Positions 27,598 through 37,811 of a DNA stretch of 64,000 nucleotides are shown here, piece by piece. Position 1 is the first letter of the stretch. Every line of letters starts with the position of its first letter. The notes under the pieces were generated by a model. It saw nothing but the letters and a program-made list of their open reading frames with translations. It was not told the DNA's origin and searched no databases. The position numbers and the translations under genes were made by a program. The DNA is taken from NCBI RefSeq assembly GCF_900143525.1, contig NZ_FREZ01000006.1:1-64000 (forward strand), in the 5' to 3' direction. Origin of the DNA: Ruegeria sp. Alg231-54 (GTDB taxonomy: Bacteria; Pseudomonadota; Alphaproteobacteria; Rhodobacterales; Rhodobacteraceae).

Positions 27598-28263
27598 TCA
27601 GAAATCCAGATCGGCGTAATGCGGCGGTGGCCGGAACCCAGGGACCTGATCCGCCAAAATCGAACGGAAAGCAGGCCGCGACTTAATCTTGGCGTACCAG
27701 TCTTTGACCGCCTGAGATCGGTTCCAATCCACGTCTGAGATATAATCCAGCGCCGACAGGTGCGCAGCAGCGGCAAAATCGGCCAGCGTCATCTGATCCC
27801 CCGCCAGCCAGCGCCGATGATCCAGCAGCCATGCCATATAATCCAGATGATATTTGATCGCCTTCGCGCCCGCCTTGACGTTTTTGCTGTCGGGATAACC
27901 CTCGCCCGTCACCTTCTTGTTTACCCGCTCATACAGCAGTCTCGATGTGACCTCATGATGAAACTTGTCATCAAACCACCCCACCAGGCGCCGCACCTCA
28001 TACCGTGCTTCGGGCTTTTTGGGCATCAGCGGAGGTTCCGGGCGGGTTTCTTCGATATACTCACAAATGGCGGCGCTCTCCGCCATGACCTGCCCATCAA
28101 GACGCAATACCGGTACTTTTCCGGCAGGGTTGCGGCGCAGGAAATCCGGGTCTTGTTCCCAGTATCGTTCCTCGACCAGCTCAACCTCGATCTTCTTTTC
28201 TGCAAGCGACAGGCGCACCTTGCGGCAATACGGGGACAGGGGAACATGAAACAAACGCGCCAT
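27598..28263 (-). CDS. Glutathione S-transferase family protein
   Basis: The 221-aa protein has an N-terminal thioredoxin-like domain beginning MARLFHVPLSPYCRKVRL, with the SPYC active-site segment, and the cis-Pro region AGKVPVLRLDG followed by ESAAICEYIEE that contacts glutathione. The C-terminal half is all-helical, with the GST N-capping region MTLADFAAAAHLSAL. The ATG at 28263 is decided by homology; about 98 upstream codons are open but basic and unlike the family. The substrate is unknown. It lies 78 bp upstream of queG, separated from it by the repeat element. Confidence 0.9.
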   Translation of the reverse strand: MARLFHVPLSPYCRKVRLSLAEKKIEVELVEERYWEQDPDFLRRNPAGKVPVLRLDGQVMAESAAICEYIEETRPEPPLMPKKPEARYEVRRLVGWFDDKFHHEVTSRLLYERVNKKVTGEGYPDSKNVKAGAKAIKYHLDYMAWLLDHRRWLAGDQMTLADFAAAAHLSALDYISDVDWNRSQAVKDWYAKIKSRPAFRSILADQVPGFRPPPHYADLDF

Positions 28264-28321
28264 AATCTTCCAATCGAACCAGTGAATACCCCCCAGCTTT
28301 AGCCTTGAGAGGCATAGGGTT

Positions 28322-29056
28322 TCAATCCTCGAAACAATCCGCGCGACCATCTGCGCGGATGGTGGCCGCCCCATCCAGTATGGATGCCGCCCGTCTGCGG
28401 GTCCGAACCGATGGGTCTGTGACGGATCTGTTGCGAGGAGACGGCAGGATCGCCGCAAGCCGTGCGGCCTGTACTGGGGACATCTTGGCCGCACTTGTTC
28501 CGTAATATCGCTGTGCCGCAGCTTCGACCCCGAAAACCCCCTGACCGGTCTCGGCAACGTTCAGATAGACCTCCAGAATCCGCTGTTTGCTCCAGAAGAT
28601 TTCGACGACGGGCGTAATCGACGTTTCAAACGCTTTGCGCACCCAACTGCGCCCCTGCCACAGGAACACGTTCTTCACGACCTGCTGGGTAATGGTCGAG
28701 GCCCCCCGGCTGCCGCCATCTTCCAGCGCATCGCGGATTGCTTCAACGTCAAAGCCCCAATGCAGGCAGAAATTCGCGTCCTCGGCGGCAACCGCAGATC
28801 TGCCCATAACCGGGGCAATTTCCTCTATCGACACCCAGTCACGCTCTACTTTTCCCAATCGTCGCCATTCGGACCAGATCGTATGAGTCACCGGCGGATT
28901 GACCACCGAGTACAGCAGAACCAACCCCACGATAAAGGCCACGACGCCCAAAGCGGCGCGTGTGACCCAACGACGAATCCGCGGGATCAGTGGCTTTTTT
29001 GTTTTTGACGCCTTGCTTTTCTTTTTGCTCGACTTGCGCGCTGCTTTTCTTGCCAT
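28322..29056 (-). CDS. mtgA: Monofunctional biosynthetic peptidoglycan transglycosylase
   Basis: The 244-aa inner-membrane enzyme polymerises lipid II into glycan strands. It has a lysine-rich cytoplasmic N terminus, one transmembrane helix (about residues 33-51) and the glycosyltransferase family 51 motifs EDANFCLHWGFD (catalytic Glu), GASTITQQVVKN and KQRILEVYLNVAE. There is no transpeptidase domain. The length is normal. The gene is apart from the glt operon by about 100 bp beyond the gltB terminator. Confidence 0.95.
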   Translation of the reverse strand: MARKAARKSSKKKSKASKTKKPLIPRIRRWVTRAALGVVAFIVGLVLLYSVVNPPVTHTIWSEWRRLGKVERDWVSIEEIAPVMGRSAVAAEDANFCLHWGFDVEAIRDALEDGGSRGASTITQQVVKNVFLWQGRSWVRKAFETSITPVVEIFWSKQRILEVYLNVAETGQGVFGVEAAAQRYYGTSAAKMSPVQAARLAAILPSPRNRSVTDPSVRTRRRAASILDGAATIRADGRADCFED

Positions 29057-29152
29057 TGTGTTGCTATACGACGCTGTGGACGGGTTTGGAACGGTTTATG
29101 TTACGTGGCCCGAGCGTTGCGCGGGTAAGTAATCCGAGGCAAGTCCGGGACG

Positions 29153-29193
29153 TAAATTGAAAACCCCGCGTGTCCTTGGTGACACGAGGGGTT
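29153..29193 (-). terminator. Rho-independent terminator of the glt operon
   Basis: On the minus strand AACCCCTCGTGTC and GACACGCGGGGTT pair across ACCAAG with one mismatch (29162-29193). TTTTCAATTT follows immediately. The hairpin begins 25 bp after the gltB stop. Confidence 0.85.
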
Positions 29194-29217
29194 CTGATTT
29201 GGTCTAAATATTTCCGC

Positions 29218-32200
29218 TTACTCGGCGGGAACAGCCGTTGCCTCGGTTGTCAGAGGATGGCTGAGCTTGTTCAGCATCTCTTTGGGGCAAACCTGAAGGA
29301 AGTTGGTCTTTTCGACCTCCCAGTGCTGCAGAATGTCGGCCGCCTTGCGACTGTTGGTTTCAGCCTGATGTGCTTCGATCAGCGATTTCAACTGATCTTC
29401 CCAATGGTCGACGGTCACCGGACAGGTCACCAGCGTTTCCATGTTCATCAGCTGCTGGGCCTTGCCTTCGGGGTCGTACAGATAAGCCATACCGCCCGTC
29501 ATGCCTGCGCCAAAGTTGGCACCGATACCACCCAGGATCACCGCGATACCACCGGTCATGTATTCACAACCGTTCGAGCCACAGCCCTCGATCACCACAG
29601 TGGCGCCCGAGTTCCGCACCGCGAACCGCTCACCCGCGCGGCCAGCCGCAAACAGGTGACCATCGGTTGCGCCGTAAAGAACGGTGTTGCCGATAATGGT
29701 GTTCTCGTCCGCTTTCAGGGGGCTGACCTGCGGCGGACGCACGACGATTGTGCCCCCGGACAGGCCCTTACCGACATAGTCGTTGGCATCACCCGACACC
29801 TCAAGCTTTAAACCCGGGGCCGCGAATGCCCCCAGCGACTGACCGGCCGAGCCTTGCAGTTTCACGTGCAAATGGTCCGGCTGGAATGTGTTCCGCATCC
29901 CGAAATTCTGCACGATATGGCTGGAGACTCGCGTGCCCACGGTCCGATGCGTGTTCTGAACCGCATAAGACAGCTGCATTTTCTCGCCGTCTTTCAGGAA
30001 CCGTGCGGCATCGCGCACAATCTCCGCATCCAGCGTATCGGGCACCGCGTTCCGGTCTCTGTCACGGTTATATACGATGTTATGGGCACCATCGACCGTG
30101 ATCAGCAGCGGGTTGAGGTCCAGATCATCCAGATGCGCCGAACCGCGGCTGACCTGCGCCAGCAGATCGGCCCGACCGATGATGTCGTCAATTGAACGTG
30201 CACCGAGGCTGGCCAGCAACTCGCGCACTTCCTGCGCATAGAAGGTGATCAGGTTCACCACCTTATCCGCATTGCCGGTGAACTTGGCACGCAGGGATTC
30301 GTCCTGCGTACATACACCAACCGGGCAGGTGTTCGACTGGCACTGACGCACCATGATACAGCCCATCGCGATCAGGGCAGCGGTGCCGATACCGTATTCC
30401 TCGGCCCCCATCATCGCAGCCATGACGATGTCACGACCCGTGCGCAAGCCACCATCGGTTCGCAGGGTCACGCGATCCCGCAGGTTGTTCATCGCCAGAA
30501 CCTGATGCGCCTCGGTCAGGCCCATTTCCCACGGCAGACCCGCGTATTTGATGCTGGTCGCGGGCGACGCACCGGTGCCGCCATTGTGCCCGGAGATCAG
30601 GATCACGTCCGCTTTGGCCTTGGCCACACCGGCGGCAATCGTGCCAACGCCCGAGGACGCCACCAGTTTTACCGTCACTTTGCAGCGCGGGTTGATCTGT
30701 TTCAGGTCATAGATCAGCTGCGCCAGATCCTCGATCGAGTAGATATCGTGGTGCGGCGGCGGCGAGATCAACGTCACCCCCTTGGTCGAATGGCGCAGTC
30801 GCGCAATCAGGTCGGTGACCTTCATGCCCGGTAACTGGCCGCCTTCACCGGGTTTTGCACCCTGGGCGACCTTGATCTCCAGCTCTTCACACTGGTTCAG
30901 ATATTCGGCGGTCACACCGAACCGACCGGAAGCCACCTGTTTGATCTTGGCAGATGGGTTATCACCATTGGGTTCCGGCACAAAATGTGCCGGGTCTTCG
31001 CCACCCTCTCCGGAGTCGGATTTCGCACCGATCCGGTTCATCGCCACGTTCAGCGTCTTATGCGCCTCGGGCGACAGCGCGCCCAGCGACATGCCCGGCG
31101 TGACAAAGCGCTTGCGGATTGAGGTGATCGACTCGACCTCTTCAATCGGGATCGGCTTGCCCAACGGCTTGAAGTCCATCAGGTCGCGCAGGTGAATCGG
31201 CGGGTTCGATTGCATCTTGGCCGAATACTGCTTCCACAGCTCATAGGACGCGCGGTTACAGGCCATTTGCATCATATGCATCGAGGTCGCTTCCCACGCG
31301 TGGGTCTCACCCGATTTCCGCGCTTTGTAGAACCCACCGATGGGCAGCACGTCCAGACCATTGACCCATGCCTTGGCGTGGATCTCCTCGGCCTTGGTCT
31401 GAATACCGGTGACGCCGATGCCGGAAATCCGGCTGGTCATTCCAGGGAAGTATTCGGCCACCATCGCACGGCTCAGGCCAACGGCCTCAAAGTTCAAGCC
31501 ACCGCGATAGGACGAGATTACCGAGATTCCCATCTTGGCCATGATCTTCAACAGGCCCTGATCGATCGCTTCGCGGAAGCGGGCGACGTTTTCGGTCAGA
31601 GTCCCGTTCAGAAGGCCGCGATCAATACGGTCGGCCAGCGAATCCTCGGCCAGATAGGCGTTCACCACAGTCGCACCACAACCGATCAGAACGGCAAAGT
31701 AATGCGGGTCGACACATTCCGCTGAGCGTACGTTCAACGAACAGAACGTCCGCAGGCCCTGACGGGTCAGGTGCGAGTGCACCGCGCTTGTGGCAAGTAT
31801 CATGGGCATCGCCACACGACCTTCGCCCGAGTTCATGTCGGACAGAACCAGATGCCCAGCGCCAGATCGGACGGCCTCTTCTGCTTCGGCTCTAACACGG
31901 GCCAATGCGTCGCTTAGTGCGCCTTGACCGGGCTCAAAGCTACAATCGATCTCGGCTAGCGGGGCATCAAAGCTTTCAACCAGCTTGTCCCATTGCGCGT
32001 TGCCGACAAAGGGGCTCTCCAAAACTACAATCTCGGTCTGGCTGCTGTCTTCATCCAACACGTTCTTGAGGTTCGCAAACCGCGTCTTCAAAGACATCAC
32101 GCGATATTCGCGCAAAGAATCGATTGGCGGGTTGGTGACCTGACTGAAATTCTGCCTAAAGAAATGGCTGAGCGGGCGGTATTGCTTGGACAGAACCGCC

Positions 32201-33750
32201 GAGGGCGTATCGTCACCCATCGAGGCCAGCGCCTCTTTGCCGTCTTCCGCCATCGGGGCGAGAATCTGTTCCAATTCTTCGACTGAATACCCCGCTGCAA
32301 TCTGGCGCTTGCGCAGTTCTTCACCTGAAAAGATCGGAGCTTCGGTCACGCCTGCCAGCGTGGCATCCAGATCGTGAATCTTGCCGACCCATTCGCCAAA
32401 TGGCAGCGCACGGGCCAGTTTGTTCTTGATCTGCGTGTCGCGGAACAACTTGCCCTTCTTCATATCGACGGCCAGCATCTGACCCGGGCCAAGAGCGCCT
32501 TTTTCGGTCACGGTGGCCTCATCAATCGGCACCATCCCGGCCTCGGACCCTGCAATGACCAGGCCATCACCCGTCACGACATACCGCATCGGACGCAGAC
32601 CGTTCCGGTCCAGACCCGCACAGACCCAACGACCATCCGTCATCGCCAGCGCGGCAGGGCCATCCCACGGCTCCATCACCGAGTTGCAGTAGGAATACAT
32701 ATCGCGCCACGCCTGCGGCAGCTCGACCGCCTGTTTGGACCAGCTCTCCGGCACCAACATGGTTTTCGCCATCGGGGCAGACCGGCCTGCACGGACAAGA
32801 ACTTCAAAAACAGAGTCCAGAGCAGCCGAATCCGACGAACCACCTGCGATGATCGGCTTGATGTCCTCGGCATAGTCACCAAAGGTGCCGCTCGCCATGC
32901 GGATCTCATGGCTTTTCATCCAGTTGATGTTGCCCTTCAGCGTGTTGATCTCACCGTTATGGGCCAGCATGCGGAAAGGCTGTGCCAGCCACCACTGCGG
33001 GAACGTATTGGTCGAATATCGCTGGTGGTAGATGGCAAAGGCACTTTCAAAGCGCTCGTCCATCAAATCGGGGTAGAACACCGCGACCTGCTCAGCCAGC
33101 ATCATGCCCTTATAGATGATCGACCGGCAGCTGAGCGAGGCCAGATACAGATCTGAAATCCCGGCGGCCAGTGCTGCCTTTTCGATGCGGCGACGGATCA
33201 CATAAAGCTCACGCTCAAACGTGTCTTCATCCACACCTTTTGAGTTCGAGATCAGGATCTGCTCGATCTCAGGGCGAGTGGCGTTGGCTTTTTCACCCAA
33301 GCAGGTCACATCGACCGGCACATGACGCCAGCCATATATGTAATAGCCCATACGCAGGACTTCGGTTTCCACGATGGTCCGGCATTGTTCCTGCGCACCG
33401 AAATCGGTGCGTGGCAAAAAGACCTGACCAACTGCAATCAGTTGATCCAGTCGTGGCTCATGTCCGGTCCGGCGGATCTGGTCATAGAAGAACGGAACCG
33501 GGATCTGCACGTGGATACCCGCGCCGTCACCGGTCTTGCCGTCTGCGTCCACCGCGCCCCGGTGCCAGATTGCCTTGAGCGCGTCGATCCCGGCATCCAC
33601 CACCTTACGCGACGCTTTGCCGTCAATCGAAACCACAAGACCCACACCGCATGAAGAATGCTCTTCATCCTCGGAATAGAGACCATTTTCGGCCATCCAT
33701 TTGCGCTTGGCTTCTTCGGCCCGCACCCAATCGGCATCATATTTGGTCAT
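29218..33750 (-). CDS. gltB: Glutamate synthase (NADPH) large subunit
   Basis: The 1510-aa protein is full length. The N-terminal Ntn glutamine amidotransferase starts at the catalytic Cys in SSCGVGLVVSIDG (about residue 34, after a propeptide to be removed). The FMN-binding synthase domain has KGVTLISPPPHHDIYSIEDL and ISGHNGGTGASP, a cysteine-rich 3Fe-4S segment follows (CIMVRQCQSNTCPVGVC), and the C terminus is the GXGXG beta-helix domain. With GltD it makes two glutamates from glutamine and 2-oxoglutarate. Its ATG overlaps the stop of the small GFA gene by 4 bp. Confidence 0.98.
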   Translation of the reverse strand: MTKYDADWVRAEEAKRKWMAENGLYSEDEEHSSCGVGLVVSIDGKASRKVVDAGIDALKAIWHRGAVDADGKTGDGAGIHVQIPVPFFYDQIRRTGHEPRLDQLIAVGQVFLPRTDFGAQEQCRTIVETEVLRMGYYIYGWRHVPVDVTCLGEKANATRPEIEQILISNSKGVDEDTFERELYVIRRRIEKAALAAGISDLYLASLSCRSIIYKGMMLAEQVAVFYPDLMDERFESAFAIYHQRYSTNTFPQWWLAQPFRMLAHNGEINTLKGNINWMKSHEIRMASGTFGDYAEDIKPIIAGGSSDSAALDSVFEVLVRAGRSAPMAKTMLVPESWSKQAVELPQAWRDMYSYCNSVMEPWDGPAALAMTDGRWVCAGLDRNGLRPMRYVVTGDGLVIAGSEAGMVPIDEATVTEKGALGPGQMLAVDMKKGKLFRDTQIKNKLARALPFGEWVGKIHDLDATLAGVTEAPIFSGEELRKRQIAAGYSVEELEQILAPMAEDGKEALASMGDDTPSAVLSKQYRPLSHFFRQNFSQVTNPPIDSLREYRVMSLKTRFANLKNVLDEDSSQTEIVVLESPFVGNAQWDKLVESFDAPLAEIDCSFEPGQGALSDALARVRAEAEEAVRSGAGHLVLSDMNSGEGRVAMPMILATSAVHSHLTRQGLRTFCSLNVRSAECVDPHYFAVLIGCGATVVNAYLAEDSLADRIDRGLLNGTLTENVARFREAIDQGLLKIMAKMGISVISSYRGGLNFEAVGLSRAMVAEYFPGMTSRISGIGVTGIQTKAEEIHAKAWVNGLDVLPIGGFYKARKSGETHAWEATSMHMMQMACNRASYELWKQYSAKMQSNPPIHLRDLMDFKPLGKPIPIEEVESITSIRKRFVTPGMSLGALSPEAHKTLNVAMNRIGAKSDSGEGGEDPAHFVPEPNGDNPSAKIKQVASGRFGVTAEYLNQCEELEIKVAQGAKPGEGGQLPGMKVTDLIARLRHSTKGVTLISPPPHHDIYSIEDLAQLIYDLKQINPRCKVTVKLVASSGVGTIAAGVAKAKADVILISGHNGGTGASPATSIKYAGLPWEMGLTEAHQVLAMNNLRDRVTLRTDGGLRTGRDIVMAAMMGAEEYGIGTAALIAMGCIMVRQCQSNTCPVGVCTQDESLRAKFTGNADKVVNLITFYAQEVRELLASLGARSIDDIIGRADLLAQVSRGSAHLDDLDLNPLLITVDGAHNIVYNRDRDRNAVPDTLDAEIVRDAARFLKDGEKMQLSYAVQNTHRTVGTRVSSHIVQNFGMRNTFQPDHLHVKLQGSAGQSLGAFAAPGLKLEVSGDANDYVGKGLSGGTIVVRPPQVSPLKADENTIIGNTVLYGATDGHLFAAGRAGERFAVRNSGATVVIEGCGSNGCEYMTGGIAVILGGIGANFGAGMTGGMAYLYDPEGKAQQLMNMETLVTCPVTVDHWEDQLKSLIEAHQAETNSRKAADILQHWEVEKTNFLQVCPKEMLNKLSHPLTTEATAVPAE

Positions 33751-34181
33751 TGGCTGTCTCCTTCTTCCGGCAGGGCATACATGGCTTCGACCTCGGCTTT
33801 GGTCATCTGCCGGCGCTCTCCTGCGAACGCGTAGCCCTCGGGCTTTTTATCTATGTAAAGTTCAAGTTTCAGCGGGTTGCCGGTGTCGTCGAAAAGACCG
33901 GCAGCCATTTGGGTTTGTCCGTGCATCTCGCCCGGCAAAGTGATCCGGTACCACAACACCGAACCACAGTCCGAGCAAAATGCCCGTTCGGCCCAATCCG
34001 ACGAGGTGTAGGTCTTGACCGGTCCCAAGGCGGCATAGCCGGGCTCGGCGGCGAAGGTCACCAGCATCGAACTGGTCCAGCGACGGCATTGATCACAATG
34101 GCAGGCGCCCAGCGATTCCCGCGCCGGGGTTGCGGTTACCGTGACCGCGCCGCACATGCATTGACCTTGCAATTCGGGCAT
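33747..34181 (-). CDS. GFA/CENP-V-type zinc protein inside the glt operon
   Basis: The 144-aa protein has the Cys pattern of the glutathione-dependent formaldehyde-activating (GFA) fold: GQCMCGAV near residue 6, GACHCDQCRRW near residue 26 and FCSDCGSVLWY near residue 69. These cysteines bind zinc. AGGAGGG precedes the ATG. The gene lies between gltD (26 bp away) and gltB (4-bp overlap), so it must be co-transcribed with both glutamate synthase subunits. Family members handle small thiol adducts. A role in glutamate synthase assembly or protection is only an inference from position. Confidence 0.88.
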   Translation of the reverse strand: MPELQGQCMCGAVTVTATPARESLGACHCDQCRRWTSSMLVTFAAEPGYAALGPVKTYTSSDWAERAFCSDCGSVLWYRITLPGEMHGQTQMAAGLFDDTGNPLKLELYIDKKPEGYAFAGERRQMTKAEVEAMYALPEEGDSQ

Positions 34182-34207
34182 CAGACCCTCCTGTCGCTGG
34201 GCTAGGG

Positions 34208-35641
34208 TTATTCGGCTGCGATGGCAGCCTTGGCGTTGAAGCGATCAATAATCGCATCGGCGCAGTCGCGACCATCACGAATGGCCCAGACCACCAAAGA
34301 GGCACCGCGCACGATGTCACCAATGGCATAGACTCCATCCATCTCGGTCGCGCCAGTCTCGAACGCTGCTTTGACGGTGCCCCAACGGGTGACGGGCAGG
34401 TCGGGCTGGCCGAACAGGGTGGGCAGATCCTCGGGCTCAAAGCCCAGCGCCTTAATCACCAGATCGGCATCTTCGACATAATCCGCGCCTTCGATCACTT
34501 CTGGCGCTTGACGGCCGGTCGCATCGGGCTGACCCAGACGCATCTTCTGCACCATCACGCCTGCGACGGTGTCGTCGCCGGTAAAGCCCTTGGGCGCGCT
34601 CAGCCATTCGAACACCACGCCTTCTTCCTCGGCGTTTTGGGTTTCGCGCTGCGAACCCGGCATGTTCGCCCGGTCACGACGATAGAGGCATTTGACCGAC
34701 GTGGCACCTTGCCGGATCGAGGTCCGCACACAATCCATCGCGGTATCACCGCCACCAATAACGACCACCTTCTTGCCTTCGGCATTCAAGCGGCCATTGT
34801 CGAAATCTTCGACGTCATCGCCAAAACTTTTGCGGTTCGAGGCAGTCAGGAAATCGATGGCTTTTTCGATTCCAGCCAGACCGCTGCCGGGCATAGACAG
34901 ATCGCGCGATTTGTACACACCTGTCGCAATGATCACCGCATCATGCTTGGTGCGGATTTCTTCGAACTTGGCGGCGTCCACATCGCAGTTCAGCACAAAC
35001 TCGACTCCACCATCGGCCAGCAGGTCATTGCGGCGCTGCACGATGTCTTTTTCCAGCTTGAACCCCGGAATGCCGTACATCAGCAGACCACCTGCGCGAT
35101 CATAACGATCATAGACGGTGACCTGAATGCCCGCCCGGCGCAGCATGTCCGCGGCAGCCAGGCCGCCGGGGCCGCCACCGATGATGCCAACGCTTTCGCT
35201 GCGCTCGGCACCCGGAGCGGTGGGTTTCACCCAGCCTTTGTCCCAGGCGGTGTCGGTAATGTACTTCTCAATCGTGCCAATAGTGACCGTGCCGTGGCCC
35301 GATTGCTCGATCACGCAGTTGCCTTCGCACAGACGGTCCTGCGGGCAGATTCGGCCACAGATCTCGGGGAATGTGTTGGTGGCTTGGCTGGTTTGATAGG
35401 CCTCTTCCAGACGCCCCGTCGCGGTCAGGTGCAGCCAGTCAGGGATATTGTTGTGCAGCGGGCAATGCGACTGGCAGTATGGAACACCACACTGACTGCA
35501 TCGGCTGGCTTGTTCCTTGGCTTTTTCTGCTGCGAATTCGGCGTAGATTTCATCAAAATCTTCTCTGCGGTCATCGGCGGCGCGCTTTTCGGGCATGACG
35601 CGGTCGATCTGCACAAATTTCAGCATCGGTTGCTTGGCCAC
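34208..35641 (-). CDS. gltD: Glutamate synthase (NADPH) small subunit
   Basis: The 477-aa protein feeds electrons from NADPH to GltB. The N-terminal Fe-S domain has CSQCGVPYCQSHCPLHN and CGRICPQDRLCEGNCV, and two nucleotide-binding folds follow (GIIGGGPGGLAAADMLRRAG for FAD and VVIGGGDTAMDCVRTSIRQG for NADPH). The start is a GTG at 35641 with GGAG about 11 nt upstream. It is the first gene of gltD-GFA-gltB, divergent from uppP. Nothing in the 229-bp upstream gap could be assigned to a specific regulator. Confidence 0.97.
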   Translation of the reverse strand: MAKQPMLKFVQIDRVMPEKRAADDRREDFDEIYAEFAAEKAKEQASRCSQCGVPYCQSHCPLHNNIPDWLHLTATGRLEEAYQTSQATNTFPEICGRICPQDRLCEGNCVIEQSGHGTVTIGTIEKYITDTAWDKGWVKPTAPGAERSESVGIIGGGPGGLAAADMLRRAGIQVTVYDRYDRAGGLLMYGIPGFKLEKDIVQRRNDLLADGGVEFVLNCDVDAAKFEEIRTKHDAVIIATGVYKSRDLSMPGSGLAGIEKAIDFLTASNRKSFGDDVEDFDNGRLNAEGKKVVVIGGGDTAMDCVRTSIRQGATSVKCLYRRDRANMPGSQRETQNAEEEGVVFEWLSAPKGFTGDDTVAGVMVQKMRLGQPDATGRQAPEVIEGADYVEDADLVIKALGFEPEDLPTLFGQPDLPVTRWGTVKAAFETGATEMDGVYAIGDIVRGASLVVWAIRDGRDCADAIIDRFNAKAAIAAE

Positions 35642-35870
35642 GGGTCAAACTCCATGAATTGGCTTGGTCACGTCTCTTTAAGAGATGCGAGATTGGATGA
35701 AAAGTCAACTGTACTGACCTAATTTCGAAAAATGGAGAGAAATTTAGCGGTCATTTGAATTTAAATGCGATTTTTAGTTCCGATTCGGACCTATATGCAC
35801 GCTTTCCTTTTCCACAGCGCACTTATACCCATTGGGCAAACAAAGACGTGACCACAACACGGCGGGGCAG

Positions 35871-36674
35871 ATGGGTCTTTTTCAATTGATTCTCGCGGCG
35901 ATTATTCAGGGTATCACTGAGTTTTTGCCGATCTCTTCATCTGGTCACTTGATACTGCTGCCCAGCCTGACCGGGCTGGACGATCAAGGTCTGGCCATCG
36001 ACGTGGCCGTGCATGTGGGCACTTTGGGTGCCGTGGTTCTGTATTTCTGGTCCGATGTGAAACAGGCCGTCTCCGGTCTTCCCCGGGCGTTGACCGGCCG
36101 GGTCGACACACCACAGGCGCAGCTGGCCATGGGTCTGATCATCTCCACGATTCCCACAGTGGTTGTCGGGGCTATCCTGTTCAAAACCGGCCTGATCGAG
36201 GCCTTCCGGTCAATGGCGGTCATTGGCTGGACCATGCTGGTTTTTGGCCTTGTCCTGTATTGGGTCGATCAAAAAGGGCCACAGACCAAAGAAGCAAGCG
36301 AATGGGGTCTGCGCGATGCGTTGATCATGGGGCTGTGGCAGGTTCTCGCCCTGATACCCGGAACATCCCGATCAGGCATTACGATCACCGGCGCGCGCCA
36401 ACTGGGCTATACGCGAGAGGATGGCGCGCGGATCGCGATGTTGATGTCGATCCCGACGATTCTTGCCTCAGGCGTTTTGTTGTCGGTAGACGTGATCCGC
36501 GAAGCAGACGCCCAATTGGCCCGAGACGGGGCAATCGCGGCATTCTTTGCTTTTATTTCAGCTCTGCTGGCTCTGGCCCTGATGATGCGCCTGTTGCGCA
36601 GTGTCAGCTTTACACCTTATGTCATCTACCGCGTGATCCTGGGCGCCATCCTGCTTGTAATCGCCTATAGCTGA
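35871..36674 (+). CDS. uppP: Undecaprenyl-diphosphatase UppP
   Basis: The 267-aa inner-membrane enzyme recycles undecaprenyl diphosphate for peptidoglycan and other envelope polymers and gives bacitracin resistance. The two catalytic motifs are present: EFLPISSSGHLIL near residue 15 and PGTSRSGITITGARQLG near residue 165. I start at the ATG at 35871; a longer frame adds 13 charged residues. Its TGA is immediately next to the stop of the convergent NDUFA9-like gene, with no spacer. Confidence 0.96.
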   Translation: MGLFQLILAAIIQGITEFLPISSSGHLILLPSLTGLDDQGLAIDVAVHVGTLGAVVLYFWSDVKQAVSGLPRALTGRVDTPQAQLAMGLIISTIPTVVVGAILFKTGLIEAFRSMAVIGWTMLVFGLVLYWVDQKGPQTKEASEWGLRDALIMGLWQVLALIPGTSRSGITITGARQLGYTREDGARIAMLMSIPTILASGVLLSVDVIREADAQLARDGAIAAFFAFISALLALALMMRLLRSVSFTPYVIYRVILGAILLVIAYS

Positions 36675-37658
36675 TCAGGTCCGCAGGTTGTTGGCCGAGT
36701 TCTGAATGTCGTCGTACTGACCCGATGGGCGAAACTTCCAAAGGTAATCTGGCAGCACCGATTCCAACGTCGCTGGCTCGATCCCAAGATCCGCGAACCC
36801 CTTGGCCCCTTCGGACACAACATTGTCGCGGCGGAGGTTCTTCAGCTGATCGCGCGTCAGGATGTGGTTCGGGAACAGTTGGAAGCTGACGAACTTCAAG
36901 ATGTCCAACACGCCCGCCATGATCCGGGCCACAAAGAAGGGCATTCCGATGATCACTCGGCGTCGGTGGATCACATCAAGCATCTGCTGCATCAGTGCAC
37001 GGAAGGTTTTCACCTCGGGTCCGCCCAGCTCATGCACACCGGCTTCAGCTTGGCCCAGGACACCTTGAACAGCGGCCTTGGCCACATCATCCACATAGAC
37101 CGGCTGGAACTTGGTTTCGGCTCCGACCAGCGGCAGGAAAGGTCCCATCCGGGTCATCCCGGCAAAACGATTAAAGAACTGATCTTCGGTTCCGAAAATC
37201 ACAGACGGCCGCAGAATAATTGCATCTGGCATATGGGTCAGCACACCGGCCTCACCATGCGCCTTGGTTCGCGAATATTCGCTGTCGGACTCGGCGTCCG
37301 CTCCGATGGCTGAGATATGAACCATCCGGGAAATGCCCTGTTCGGCCGCCAAACGCGCGATCCGCTCGGCCCCATCAGCCTGCACCGCGTCAAAGGCGTT
37401 CTTGCCCAGCTCGTTCAGAACACCGACGCAATTCACCACCGCATCTGCCCCATGCATCGCCGCCGCGACCGAGGCATCATCACGGATGTTGCACAAAATG
37501 GGTTCGACCTGGCCGACCACACCATAGGGCCTGACAAACATCGCCTCATTCGGGCGCCGCACCGCCACCCGGACACGCCACCCTTCATTTGCCATGCGCC
37601 GCGTAATATACCGGCCGACAAATCCCGATCCGCCGTAAATCGTGACCATTTTCGACAT
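36675..37658 (-). CDS. Complex I NDUFA9 subunit family protein (atypical SDR)
   Basis: The 327-aa protein starts with VTIYGGSGFVGRYITRRMANEG, an NAD(P)-binding GxxGxxG motif. It continues as an extended/atypical SDR of the type related to the mitochondrial complex I assembly subunit NDUFA9 (RMVHISAIGADAES and ILRPSVIFGTEDQFFNRFAGM). A hydrophobic segment near the C-terminal third suggests membrane contact. It probably belongs to quinone or respiratory-chain biology, but no partner genes are adjacent. It ends back to back with uppP. Confidence 0.87.
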   Translation of the reverse strand: MSKMVTIYGGSGFVGRYITRRMANEGWRVRVAVRRPNEAMFVRPYGVVGQVEPILCNIRDDASVAAAMHGADAVVNCVGVLNELGKNAFDAVQADGAERIARLAAEQGISRMVHISAIGADAESDSEYSRTKAHGEAGVLTHMPDAIILRPSVIFGTEDQFFNRFAGMTRMGPFLPLVGAETKFQPVYVDDVAKAAVQGVLGQAEAGVHELGGPEVKTFRALMQQMLDVIHRRRVIIGMPFFVARIMAGVLDILKFVSFQLFPNHILTRDQLKNLRRDNVVSEGAKGFADLGIEPATLESVLPDYLWKFRPSGQYDDIQNSANNLRT

Positions 37659-37811
37659 GAGATGGCTCCTGCTTGTGGGTCCTCTATCGATCTAGCGCTC
37701 TGAGGCTTGTCAAACAAGGCGCAATAACGCCGCGCGTCAGTGAAAAGACCAACCAATTCAAACTGAATTTGGATGTGCGAAAAAAACTTTTAAAAATCTT
37801 CCCGAATCTGG

